In this document: positions 25,110 to 38,560 of the stretch, in pieces
Numbering within the stretch: the first letter of the stretch is position 1
How the letters are laid out: every line of letters begins with the position of its first letter
Assembly: GCF_032854445.1 (NCBI RefSeq)
Contig: NC_088295.1
Span: forward strand, 48,283,385-48,347,384
Source of the DNA: Liolophura sinensis
Taxonomy: Eukaryota > Mollusca > Polyplacophora > Chitonida > Chitonidae
Reading direction: 5' to 3'
DNA length: 64,000 nucleotides
The notes under the pieces: model-generated
Seen by the model: only the letters and a program-made list of their open reading frames with translations
The model's database searches: none
Told to the model about the DNA's origin: nothing
Translations under genes and position numbers: made by a program

Positions 25110-26360
25110 CATATATGCCTTTGGTAATCCGATGTTAATTCTTTATAATGCATCTGCCAACGAAACAAATCATCAAACATTCGATGTTCATTCTTTAGGA
25201 TGGGTCTGCCATCGAAACAAATCATCACCATCATCAAACACCCGATGATCATTCTTTAAGATATCTACCATCGAAACAAATTATCAAACGTCCGATGTTC
25301 ATTCCCTTAAAATGGATCTGCCATCGAAGCAAATCATCACCAGCTTCAAAGATCCGAAGTACTTTCTTTAAGATGGATCTACCATCGAAACAAATCATCA
25401 AACATCCGATGTTCATTCTTTAGTATGGGTCTGCCATCGAAACAAATCATCACCATCATCAAACACCCGATGATCATTCTTTAAGATATCTACCATCGAA
25501 ACAAATTATCAAACGTCCGATGTTCATTCCCTTAAAATGGATCTGCCATCGAAGCAAATCATCACCAGCTTCAAACATCTGAAGTTCATTCTTTAAGATG
25601 GATCTACCATCGAAACAAATCATCAAACATCCGATATTCATTCTTTAGTTTGGGTCTGCCATCGAAGCAAGTCATCACCATCATCGGACATCCGATGGTC
25701 TTTCTGTAAAATGGACCTACCATCGAAACAAATCATCAAACATCCGATATTCATTCTTTAATTTGGGTCTGCCATCGAAGCAAGTCATCACCATCATCGA
25801 ACATCCGATGGTCTTTCTGTAAAATGGATCTACCATCGAAACAAATCATCAAACATCCGATATTCATTCTTTAGTTTGGGTCTGCCATCGAAGCAAGTCA
25901 TCACCATCATCAAACACCCGATATTCATTCTTTAGCAAGAGTGTGCCATCGAAGCAAGTCATCATCATCATCGAACATCCGATGGTCTTGCTGTAAAATG
26001 GACCTACCATCGATACAAATCCTCACCACCCTCAAACATCCGATGTTAAGACTTTAGTATGGATCTGTCGTCCAAACAAATCATCACCATCCTCAAACAT
26101 CCCATGTTAAGACTTTAATATGGATCTGTCGTCGAAACAAATCATCACCATCCTCAAACATCCCATGTTTTTTTCTTTAAGATAGATCTACCATCGAAAC
26201 AAATCATCGCCATCATCAAACACCCGATATTCATTCTTTATATGCCATTCTTTATGCCAACGAAACAAATCATCAAACACCCGATATTCATTCTTTAGAA
26301 TGGATCTACAAAATGGAACAAATCATCGCCATAACCAAACATCCGATATTCATTCTTTGT
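25110..26360. repeat. Satellite-like array, ~113-bp dimer and ~225-bp higher-order unit
   Basis: Built on the phrase CCATCGAAACAAATCATCA, then CATCCGATRTTCATTCTTTA. Dimers of 113 bp repeat exactly at 25,608, 25,721 and 25,834. A 225-bp block recurs at 25,210 and 25,435. Units shorten and diverge towards 26,360. The array is about 1.25 kb with no sustained open frame. Confidence 0.92.
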
Positions 26361-27362
26361 TACTGAGGGTGGGGTGGGTGGGGGTCGGAGGTCGGACAAA
26401 CGAACAATAAAATTGTTGGGGCGGACACAAATAAGGAGCTGAAAATACAGGTTGTAAAATATACAACTGCTCGGGATATGTCGATGTTATCTATATGTGA
26501 AAAGAAAAAACAACTGTATATATATATATATGCATGACAAATTCATGCAGCGTCGAGATAAGGGATAACAAAAAGGCAAGAAAATGTCTTTATTTGTATT
26601 ATGTGCTGACACGTGGCCCTCGCCGCCATTTAACGATGAAACATAAATATCGTTTGTCTTGCAAAATATGGTGAACAAAAGAAATAAGCTGTAAGTCCTT
26701 GAGGACAGAGTATATATGCTATGGCAAGACATGTTGGGGTACGGATCATACACGATGTAGGATGTGTTTTCATCATACAAGATATGATATATTCTATATT
26801 TGCAAAGAATGATTGGTTTATGGCTCAAAAATGCTTCCCACGGTTCCATACAAGGTATAGGAATTTGTATTTTATGCCAGGTATGTAATGGTTCTGTGTG
26901 TACAAAGAATGGAAATTTGTAACTCTAAAAAAGAAATGACTCCGGTTCTATTTATGCAAGATATATACGTTGTGATTTTATGTTACAGGTATAAAGTGCA
27001 ATACCGTAGGCCTCCCGTGCGCTTTAGTTAGTTCATATTTACGAAAGTTAATTATCTGACCCATGCATGACATACATTAGAAATCGTTCAATGTTGGGGT
27101 TTTTTTCACGCTTTTTACGCGACATTCCAATCCGTAAACATCAGTAGAGCGGTCACTAATGCGCACTGTACTGGAACGCATACAAATTATTAGGGTATAC
27201 CGGCAGTAAATGGGCAACGCTATACACACAATAAAAAAAAACATTTTATTTTTCTTATTAATTTTTTTATGTTATCATTTTCATCACATTAATAGGCTAC
27301 TAAGATGATGCAAATACAAGTGAGGGAAGTGTCTTTTGAATAGTTATTAGCTATACCTGATA
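26361..27362. other. Gene-poor interval
   Basis: A G-rich patch (26,366-26,392) is followed by AT-rich sequence and a short (TA)n at 26,519-26,530. No exon is supported. Confidence 0.5.
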
Positions 27363-27520
27363 AAATTTATTTATTTAAGTGTTTGACCGGTGCTTTACGC
27401 CGTATTAAGAATATTTCACTTATGAGACGGACAGCATTATATTTGTTTGAGGAAATCGGGCAGAGCATAAGGGATAACCCACGACCGTCTGCAGGTTGCC
27501 GCAAGAAACCTTCCCACGCA
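27363..27520 (-). repeat. SINE family A copy, 5' truncated
   Basis: The plus strand shows the reversed tail and 3' end (GCTTTACGCCGTATTAAGAA, TATTTCACTTATGAGACGG) and the body to CTTCCCACGC. The tRNA-like head is missing. Confidence 0.8.
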
Positions 27521-27554
27521 TTGATAAAAATGTAACTTCCGAGATATATACGGT

Positions 27555-28135
27555 TGAATCTTGCAATTGTGTGTGATCCTTTTAACAGAATCTGTGACAT
27601 TTTTATTATAGATAATCTTAATATAGAATCTGTAACATTCTTGATCATAGATTTTCCGGCCGTCCTAAAAGAATCTGTAACATTTTTGATTATAGATATT
27701 CTGGTCATCCTAATGTAATTGTGACATTCTTGATTATTGATGGTGTAGCCGTTCTAAAAGAATCTGTAACTTTCTTGATTATAGATATTCTGGCCATCCT
27801 AATGTAATTGTGACATTCTTGATTATTGATAGTGTAGCCGTTCTAAAAGAACCTGTAACTTTCTTGATTATAGATATTCTGGTCATCCTAATGTAATTGT
27901 GACATTCTTGATTATAGATGGTGTGACCATCCTATTCGATTCTGTAACACACTTGTTAAAAGATATCCCGGCCGTTTTAATAGATTGTGTAGCGTTCTTG
28001 ATTATAGATACTTCGGTCATCCTAATAGATTCTGTAATATTCTTGATTATACAGATAATCCAGACACCCTAATAGATTCTGTAAGATTTTTGATTATAGA
28101 TAATTTGGCAATCATGTAAAGCAATCTGACATTCT
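27555..28135. repeat. ~45-bp tandem repeat with 89-bp dimers
   Basis: Monomers of AATCTGTAACATTCTTGATT then ATAGATATTCTGGTCATCCT. Alternating variants make 89-bp dimers (GTGACATTCTTGATTATTGA at 27,721 and 27,810). About 12 diverged monomers. Confidence 0.88.
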
Positions 28136-29877
28136 TTAGCATGGGGAGAAATACTAATCAATCAAACCATTTTAAATGCCAAGCTGCATACAAGCACACG
28201 CGATGAACATTCCAAACTTAAGTCGCACTTATGAAAAGAGTTTTCAGTGTGTTTGCTTTCGCACTTTCTGAAACATTTGTTAGAAAACTTAATTCAGTTT
28301 AACGATATTCACCGAGGCATGAGGTGGTTCTGTTATATCCCTGGTGTGCACCGAGTTAAACCCGTGTTAATAAAGCACATATATAACAGTAAATAATAAT
28401 AGCTGGTAAACTGTTTAACCGTAGATCTGAAACTCGGCGCTTCCAGCTATGTACATATATGGTATCTGTATATATGTTAACACAAAATGCTTTGTCGGTA
28501 GAAAAAAAAACAGAAAGCCCCAAATCTTTCGGGTGGAAAATTGTAGATTTTGACACCCTTACAGTTCGATAAACATGATTGTAGTTGGTCTTTAATCAGT
28601 AATATCGTACATTAACTTAAAATCCGTTTGACTGTGAAGATTAGCCGACTTAATTAGAAAATGGATACAATCTAAAGCAGATGCAGCTTTGTCTGGTGTT
28701 TTCTCATCATTGTTGATGGAGACAACATCAAAATCGAAGACAACGTATTCAGAACTTTTTGAATCTATAATAGCTTATGCCAGATAATATTTTAAATCTT
28801 AAACTAAAAGCCTCGATTCAGACATTCGCGTAAATACAACCTGCAAGCTGTTGAATAATTCACTGTGGCTAATGACTGCGGTTGGCAGCTAATATTTCAA
28901 CCACATCGTGGCGATACGGTTATTTTTTAAATGATAAGCGATCGAAACTCATCAATCGTAATAATGGAATGATATAAACGTTAACTTTTTCTGACATTAC
29001 ATGATCATACTTGTATCGGAACACAGTAAACAAAAAAAAACACAGTAAACTCCTCATTTACACGAATTCGTCTAAATATACGATATATTCAGGAGAACAA
29101 GTACATGTGTATATATGTATATAGCATTGCTAACAGTATGATAAATAGTGGGTTTTTGGGGATTTTTTAGGGGGGGGGGCTCTGGACTATATGCCCAATG
29201 CAGCTTTTATCGAACAACTTTCGGATTGACTTCAGTACAACCATGGTACAAATACTCAGTGCAGCTTTCATCGAACGATTTGCAGATTCACAAGTGTTAA
29301 TGTCTAATTGTTCATATAACAATGCTTAAACTAAAGTTTTGAGCACGCCCTTTACCATTATGGCTTGCATGTAAAAGACTAATATGTATTCTAATAAGCA
29401 AACATCTGACATGAAATATGTGGTATAAATATAGCAGGGAAATTTGGTGCATGCTGTCATACAAACTAGGAACCAACGTACTGTTAATTACGGCTGAAAA
29501 ATTTTTACTGTTGTATATAATTTCCTATAAAAGTAATGCAGTCATATGATTCCACTGCTGCCAGAAAGAAACAAATATATTATATATAATGAATATATAT
29601 GGGATATTATTTTACATAAACGAACACAGCCAGTAGTATTCAATATCTGTGAAGAGATAAAAAGTTTAACTGAAATGTCTAATGGAGGAAACGATATACC
29701 GCGACAAGTTTTATTGCCGCGATTTTTATCAGTCAGATGTATGGAAATTGGATGAAAAGTTTGCGTGCAACGAGATGAAACCAAACCAGGATCACCGGCA
29801 TGTTAAGCAAAATGACATTGCATGGTGTTTTAGCGAGTATGATGTCGTGGACGGGCAGTCTAACTGTTTCTTACAGA
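28136..29877. other. Gene-poor interval
   Basis: AT-rich sequence with a G run at 29,171-29,179 and no convincing exon. It probably lies within or upstream of the SUEL-like gene. Confidence 0.5.
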
Positions 29878-30195
29878 CACAAAACGCGTGTTGACATCTA
29901 ACACAACAACTTGTAATGTTTTCATTCAACACAGAGATTTATTACCCCAACACAAACATGTGTTAAATAAATGTGAAGTACACATGTTTCTGCTACAAAG
30001 TAATAAAACACAAACTTGTGTTGAGAGCCAGAGTGAGGTCATTTATGAATATCGTATAGTATTCTGTATAACATCCAATACATCGTGTGTTCAATTCTTT
30101 CAACATAAGAAGATAGAGTTGTTCAAATATGACACAAGGCTTTTGTTGGAAAGAGCACAGGTTTGTGTTCATACAACACAAGTGTTTGTTGTGTG
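29878..30195. repeat. Cluster of ACACAA/TTGTGT palindromic words
   Basis: Short inverted motifs recur at uneven spacing, such as ACACAAACATGTGTT near 29,950, ACACAAACTTGTGTT near 30,008, and CAGGTTTGTGTTC with ACAACACAAGTGTTTGTTGTG at 30,158-30,200. They are not a regular tandem array. They may be remnants of a palindrome-rich mobile element, or binding-site-like words. Confidence 0.55.
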
Positions 30196-30198
30196 TAT

Positions 30199-30290
30199 TT
30201 ATTTGTTTATTTGTTTATTTGATTGGTGTGTTACGCGGTACTCAAGAATATTTCACTCATATACACGACAGTGGCCAGCATTAGTTGTCG
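30199..30290 (-). repeat. SINE family A 3' fragment
   Basis: TTTATTTGTTTATTTGATTG, GTTACGCGGTACTCAAGAAT, ATTTCACTCATATACACGAC: the reversed tail and 3' end only. Confidence 0.8.
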
Positions 30291-30440
30291 TAGTTTCGTG
30301 AAAAATCAGCACGAATTGAATATACCGATACTTTTCGTGAATCTTATAATGACTGTGCCATTTTCAATCTGGTCTTCCTTGACCTCGTATATAGCATGCA
30401 TGTAGTTGTGTATCTTTGATACTGTATATGACATCCATTA

Positions 30441-30780
30441 GGGAAAGAATTTTTCAACTTAATATATACTGTTTTACACAGAAACCGTTATATCGAAACT
30501 TCCATCTATGCTCTTTTTGCAGATAGGAACAAAAGATGTTCTAAAACAATAATATATTTGTGTTAAAAAGGCTGTCGGCAAAATAAACAGACGTTTGAAG
30601 ATTTTGATCTTTGGGGAAGGAACTTTCGACTTACATATTCTGTTACAAAGAAACAGTTATATCGAAAATTATATCTATGCTCTTTTTTGCAGACAGGAAC
30701 AAAAAATGTTCTAAAACAATAATACATTTGTTTTAAAAGGATGTCGGCAAAAGTAAATACGCGTTTTAAGATTTTGATCC
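30441..30780. repeat. ~172-bp direct tandem duplication
   Basis: 30,441-30,612 and 30,613-30,780 align along their length. Shared words include TATGCTCTTTTTGCAGA, GGAACAAAA, ATGTTCTAAAACAATAATA, GTCGGCAAAA and AGATTTTGATC. Divergence of roughly 15% by eye suggests an old local duplication. Confidence 0.85.
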
Positions 30781-31520
30781 CAATGATGTCCTCTTTTGAC
30801 AATTTGCGTTTAATAAACAGAAGAAATATAACTTATTGTTGACAATACATTTATCAGCGTTGACAGCAAATATTCCTATAATAGAAAACGCTGGTTTATT
30901 AAAATCTCACACAAAAGAGCAACATGTGCATATAAGTGGTCAATCAAGGTAGTCTGGCTTCTGTTATTTTGTCTATTTTTCTTCTGGGAGGCTTTTTTAT
31001 CCCACTACTTTCTAGGTCAGGCGTATCACTGGTTTGAGTTGTTTGTGGTTTTGATAATGTACGTAATTATATTACATGATTGACTGAGAATGCACATACA
31101 CGTGCAAATGTATAGGTGATATAATGACGGTGATTAAATTCTGACTTCCTTTGAGTACAAAAATAAAGAGCCAATGAACAAACACAATATGACCCTTATG
31201 TCTACATCGCCTTCTCGACCTGCGCTAATCAGTGACTAGATCAGCAATAAACAATTAGCTAAGGGTTGACAGAACAATGTATCATCCTTATGCATCATGC
31301 GCTGCTATCATTGACCTTTTAAAGGTCAAAAATATATTTCATTGTTTTATAATTTACTTACTTGCGAATAGAAGTGACATGTGGCGAATTAAATTAATTA
31401 GGCCTACCACGAACAGAAACGAATGGAGAAGTTCGTACAAGCGTGAAATGCCCACACAAAAGCGGTCTCTAAACATACCCCTAGCTTCTTCATAGAATGG
31501 TACCGGTATGACCTTTGAAG

Positions 31521-31566
31521 ATGTACCGTAACCACTGTATCTCTATACTGTTTGCTATCTCCTGGG
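31521..31566 (+). CDS. Candidate signal-peptide exon for the SUEL-like gene
   Basis: ATG at 31,521 encodes MYRNHCISILFAISW plus one base, then GT at 31,567. The short hydrophobic core and phase 1 fit the next exon (32,422), giving ...AISW-A-IRGIEVSN. The donor GGG|GTTATAG is poor, so this is only the best local candidate. The true first exon could lie further upstream, for example near 21.9 kb. Confidence 0.2.
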
Positions 31567-32421
31567 GTTATAGAACTCTTCAATTAACACTTTGGTCAGC
31601 AAAGGTGTCCGTAGATGATAAACCTATATTTCTGTGTGAAAATAAAAAAAAAACAAAAAAACAAAAAAAACAACGAAGAAATAAAAATAGAAAAAATGAA
31701 ACATTAAAATATGCAACAGCATTTGAAATAAATGTACCTTACACGATATAGTGTCGGCATCCTGTAGGCGATAAAAATAAGCACTTACAATAAATGAGGG
31801 CGTGTTAAGAGAGATCAGTGGAAGAGGGCGTGGTCACTTTGTCACCACTTTTGTCGCGACAAGTGCTATTATCTGTTAACTACACTGCAGATCTCAGCCA
31901 TGCGGAATAAGGGTGCGTGTCAAATTACTCTTGCTATTTTAAAACTAACGATTTCAAAAGACGTCTGTCTTATATTGCCAGTCTAGCAGTATGACATAAA
32001 TCCTATAAAACTTTGTGGGAGCAACATTTTCACACCTTTTATTTCCACATCAATTATTTTCACATTTTTAAAAATATGTTTCACATTACAATGGCCTGTT
32101 TTCACAACTTTCATGTTCCGCATAATTGACAAGAGACAACTTCCACCAAACTTGAATGGCATAGTAAGCGTTATAGCGTCATAAGGCGATGCTATTCATG
32201 AGAAGTTTTCTGAAAGTGGACCTTGTCTAGTACACATTGTTGCCGTCAACTAACCAAATGTATGTTATATGCATATATGTAATTTATACATATTATACAT
32301 AAACCCTGATATTCAAGAAAAGGGTGCTCTCTATGAACAGGAACAATTACTAACACTACCATTAATTCATGCTATTAAAAAAAAATTAACAGTTTTTTTG
32401 TTTTTGACTTTCGTTTTTCAG

Positions 32422-32802
32422 CAATTCGAGGAATTGAAGTCTCCAATGCTTGCTTCGGTGTTGACGGGCTGGACAGGACAACCAATAAGATCCACTGTAA
32501 CAGCGACGAGAAGATCTGTATCTGGGATGTGGACTACGGCATGAAGAAAGTGCTCCCCAACATGACATGTCCCCACGCCGCGGCCCACAATGTCCCCGAA
32601 GAATGCTGCTCCCCTGATATCGAGGACTGTGTGGTGAAAGCGGGGTTCAGAAGAAAACAGGATTTGATCATAGAATGTCAGTACTTGTCCACAACCAGCT
32701 GTGATCTCCACGTGGATCGGATTGATGTAGAAGGGAGCTGTACCGTGCGTCCAGGGCTAACATTTACGACGTTCAGGTCCATCACCTATGTGTGTGCACC
32801 AA
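32422..32802 (+). CDS. SUEL-like gene: lectin-domain exon
   Basis: 381 bp, acceptor TCGTTTTTCAG and donor CACCAA|GTAAGTAT, phase 1 to phase 1. The whole eight-cysteine lectin-like domain lies in this one exon. The family's YGR, DPC and KYL motifs appear as YGM, GSC and no equivalent, so sugar binding is uncertain. Confidence 0.85.
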
Positions 32803-35699
32803 GTAAGTATAACAACGGTCTGATCTATCTACAAATCAGGAGCTACTTTATCAAACTTTGTAAATGAAACTTTGCATATGGCATAACTTTTTCATCGATC
32901 TATTCACAAATATGATGCTATATCTTAAACAAGATCATTTACGAAAATGGCTACGCGAACGTTATTTACAAAATTTGGAAAGCTTCGTAAATGCATTTCT
33001 CGAAAACTGTTTTCATCCTAAATGATGCTGTAAGGTTTATAATATTAAAAAAAAAAACAAAGTGATTAACGATAAATGCATTTCCTGATAACGTTTTTCT
33101 TTCTAAATGATATTGCTTGTAATAATAATAATCAAACGACAAATTGATTTGCGATTAAGTTACTAACTAGGAAGTTTGTACGAAGTTTGGTTAAAATGGC
33201 CGTTAAGTAGAAAATACACGACTGTTGTCCACAACGTCGAATTTTGTTAAAAAATATATACGTGTGTCAAAAAACTTGAGAGATCAAATTACATTTGATC
33301 ACATGTATTTATTTATGATTATGTAACATTCCAGAAAAAATCTAACGGGCGATTTAAGTACAGACCCATTTTAAAGTATTTTTCATGCACGTGACCCTCG
33401 ATTTTCCCAGACGCCCTCGCCGAGCCTGATGAGGACCCGTGTAAATTTTTGCCCGACCCTGACAGTACGTTCTGGTTGGATTTAGAGGAGCGGAAGAGTG
33501 AGAGAGAGGAGGCCATGAGACGGATGGCTCTGGCTGGGTCGGGGGAGGGTAAGTGCCGTCACGTCGTCAACTGTCCCTTCGGGTGCATACGTAATACATT
33601 GTCTCCGTCTAGACGGCCAGAAAAGTTGGCTTAAACAAGGGCGTATATTATAGACCAAAGCTAAGGCTATACTGCATGCCTATTCCATCGCCCCACAGTC
33701 AAAACGTATGGAATATGTAAATGAAAACAGTGAGATATAGCAATGAGACAAGCAAACATAGACATTTTTTTTTAAAAATATGATTGATTCGAAGGAACTG
33801 ATCTCATGTGATGTGATTTCTACTGATTATAAGATAGTGGTAGTTTGTACAGACACTACGCAATCCCAAAAGCTTGTGAAATTCAAACATGTAGTAAAGT
33901 TATTAAACCAAAGGAAAATTTTGTATATTTGGATTTATTGGATTTATTTGATTTATTTGATTTATAACGCTAGCTTCAATGCCCTAATTTAACAGTATAG
34001 CCATGACATCCGTCATGACGATTTTTCTCACACTGATTTTCTGGGCTTATTACATTGCAGAATCAGCGACGGTTCTCATTGCCAGCATCATCGGTTTCTC
34101 GGTTTTCCTCGTCGTCTTCATCCTTTTGATGATTCTTGCATTTAGGTGCACGGGATGGTATGTATACCAGTTCCAGTCTATACAACACCAGTTGCTACTA
34201 AAGAGGCGCGTATATTTGGGTTGAATTAATATGCCCTGGATGTGATACCCTTAATATGTCATGAATCAGCCGAAAAAATGCCGAAAGTCCACTGTTGATT
34301 ATCACAAGATTATAGGCCTTGATACAAACTATCAACAACAATTTTGTTACAAAAAAGTTACAGTTTGGAATCTGAATGTAAACTGGGAATCTTTCCCGCC
34401 TAAAACAATTCAAGCCACTACTGCGAAGTCTGCTGTTCACTTCTACTGTTGCAATGGCGATTGGTGGGCCAACTGGTCATGTGGTACTCGAGTATTACAA
34501 GATAACAATGGCCAGTCCAGCTTGAACCCGAATACTGAATTTTTGTAAGAAGTATCAGGGAAAAAACTGGTATGTGATTAATGGAATTCCCACAACTATT
34601 TAAAGTCAAAGTAGACGTGAAGAAAAAGAATGGTAGGTTTATTGTATTTGTCACTGGTGTTGTAGCTATTGCATGTTTTTTTCTGTTTGACGGCAAAGTA
34701 ACCATTAAATTTTTTGTTTCTTTATTAGGCCTGGTTATGATCTGGTAATATATCAAAAATAAAAATCGGAGAATAAATGTACGAAAAATATTATTACATT
34801 TATAAAAATAAATAAACTGTTTTTTGGTTCAAATCCCTTTTCAATCACCCAAACACCAAACACTTATTTGTGCATAAGTCATGGTGACAAGGGATGTGTA
34901 ATTTGCTACTATTTATGCATTTAAGTGAGCAGTTAAAATAACCCCCCAACCGAGGTAAACTGTATTTCATCGGTTACAAATGACCATTTGCCAGCTACTA
35001 GTATCACACTGTCGTCCCTGGTCTGATTTTGCTCTCTATGTTGTACGTCTTTGATTATATTAGTAAAGTACTTTGTATGGTTCCGCTCTGTCAACTAAGA
35101 TGGAAGTTGACAAAATATTTTGAGTATTAGCTGATTGATGACTTGCCACCCTGAAGCAGTGGGCTAAAACGCATCACTTTTATCCATCTTGCAGGATGGT
35201 CGACCCTCAGGATGACGTGCGCAAGTCGTCAGAGCGGGAAGCTGCCTTTAGCTATGGTCTGCACAGCGTTGACTACGGTTGGAAGCCATTTCATCAGACT
35301 TACAATGTCTATGTGCCATATCCTCGATATCACGAACATAAACCAAAAAACACTGTGTTCAGCAGCAACAACGAAGCCAAAGCCAACAAACGCTTTTACT
35401 ACCAGACGAAGTACCAGTCATCTTACATCAGCGATGAAGCGTCTGTGAAAGGGCTCAATCCGAAGAAAAATCAGCTCCAATCCAGCGAAGGTAGTCGGGA
35501 AACCAGCGGAAGGTCGTCACCGCCATCTTACAGATCACGCATCGATAGTCCCACAAACCGAACGGATCAGTCCGAGAGCGAATGCACGGCTGGGTCGAGC
35601 CGGGAGCTTTGTGACCACAACCGAGCTCTTAGCATCCAAGAACGATTCCAGAAGATGTTCTATGGGGACTATTTCGCACCGCGTCGATTTCAGTTATAA
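32422..35699 (+). CDS. Single-pass membrane protein with SUEL/rhamnose-binding-lectin-like ectodomain (5' end missing)
   Basis: Four exons join in frame with consensus sites: 32,422-32,802, 33,411-33,548, 34,061-34,157 and 35,195-35,699, ending in TAA. The visible product is about 373 residues. Residues 1-126 carry cysteines in SUEL-lectin order, around NACFG, IHC, KICIWDVDYG (the family's I-x-I-xx-x-YG strand), MTC, IIEC, TTSC, EGSC and ITYVC, plus an extra CC and EDC. An acidic and basic juxtamembrane stretch follows, then one helix (TVLIASIIGFSVFLVVFILL), RCTGW and a 168-residue tail. The tail holds a PPSY (PPxY, WW-domain ligand) motif, Ser-rich stretches and a basic, aromatic C-terminus. 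SUEL domains bind rhamnose or galactose, or serve in adhesion receptors such as latrophilins and EVA-1. The tail did not match either. It is probably a plasma-membrane receptor or adhesion protein. The signal peptide exon is not identified. Confidence 0.8.
33411..33548 (+). CDS. SUEL-like gene: juxtamembrane exon
   Basis: 138 bp, acceptor CGATTTTCCCAG and donor GGGAGG|GTAAGTGC, phase 1 to phase 1. It encodes NALAEPDEDPC and then a highly charged helix-prone stretch (LEERKSEREEAMRRMALAG). It has one cysteine. Confidence 0.85.
34061..34157 (+). CDS. SUEL-like gene: transmembrane exon
   Basis: 97 bp, acceptor TATTACATTGCAG and donor GGGATG|GTATGTAT, phase 1 in and phase 2 out. It encodes ESATVLIASIIGFSVFLVVF, continuing ILLMILAF, then RCTG, a stop-transfer arrangement with the following tail cytoplasmic. 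Confidence 0.88.
35195..35699 (+). CDS. SUEL-like gene: cytoplasmic tail exon
   Basis: 505 bp, acceptor CCATCTTGCAG, ending at TAA 35,697-35,699. Visible features are aromatic clusters (DYGWKPFHQTYNVYVPYPRY), a Ser/Arg-rich middle with SSPPSYRSR, an acidic SESECTAGSS stretch, and the terminal RFQKMFYGDYFAPRRFQL. No enzymatic domain. Confidence 0.88.
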
Positions 35700-37715
<2,016 letters not shown>

Positions 37716-38254
37716 AATTTGTCAAGTGTTTAGCCCTTCATTCTATGACTGAATTCTAACACAAATACTGGTATTCGTTTTCCTCTAGTATGCCCTACAA
37801 CTGTTTGATTGAGGAGGGCATATCTCTCTACTGGGGCATAGTGTACCACGCTTTCAGTAAGAAATCAAATTAATATTTTACTTCACGCTCAAATTATGAA
37901 ATCACCGTTATATAGTTATTCACCCTATGTATCTTCACGGACTACTTTCCCATAATCTGTTTCAGTATGTGTACTGTCTTTGTTACTGAAAGATATTCAA
38001 GAGAATGGGCTACTATATCTTACAGTCCAAGATGTTCTTGGTAACATTAAAATTAAATTGTTATATGTAAAAATAAAATAACAAGAAAATATCTGGCAAG
38101 AAGAGTAACGGGTTTTCATAATAAAATAAATTGTAATTTACATCATTACGTATAAGTTGCCAATATTTCAACTTTTGCATGGTCGGTTAGACAATGATCT
38201 TCCAGATACTGGTGTAAATATTCTCATGTAAAAATGAGGTACTTCGAACTAAGT

Positions 38255-38560
38255 GAGCGGGACGTGGCATAGTCTTTACAACATTTGAATCTCAATCGCT
38301 AGGACACAAGAGATGCGGGTTCGATCCTGGCTGTGGAAAGATAATTTGTAGAATCGCGAGCTCTCACTGTTCGTTAGAGCTTGGTGACAACACGTGGCCG
38401 TTTGTACCGTCTAATATCCCTTTATTGTCACGTCCTCTAAATAAATATGGTGTGTCTGTGTGCACATCACGCTTGGAAAAGTTCGTCAATAGCTTGACAA
38501 AGATCGGTTGGTTTACTACGGGTTTCGGTATAAACGTTAAACAACAACCAAATGAATATA
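38255..38560 (+). repeat. SINE family C copy
   Basis: A tRNA-like head (GACGTGGCATAGTCTTTACA) leads to the B box GCGGGTTCGATCCTGG. The body has CAACACGTGGCCGTTTGTAC and CACGCTTGGAAAAGTTCGTC, and the tail is TAAACGTTAAACAACAACCA. The body and 3' core are shared with 44.8, 55.3 and 59.4 kb. Confidence 0.75.

Noticed and set aside
25110-26360. CRISPR-like array
   Set aside because: Monomers are directly tandem with no unique spacers, and the genome is eukaryotic.
26487-26849. 120-codon minus frame
   Set aside because: AT-rich, ends in a TA microsatellite, and has no splice support.
29888-30301. 137-codon plus frame
   Set aside because: It runs through the palindrome cluster into a SINE fragment; no splice sites or family features.
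34261-34756. 95-codon plus and 112-codon minus frames
   Set aside because: Both lie in the intron between the transmembrane and tail exons of the SUEL-like gene, overlapping each other.
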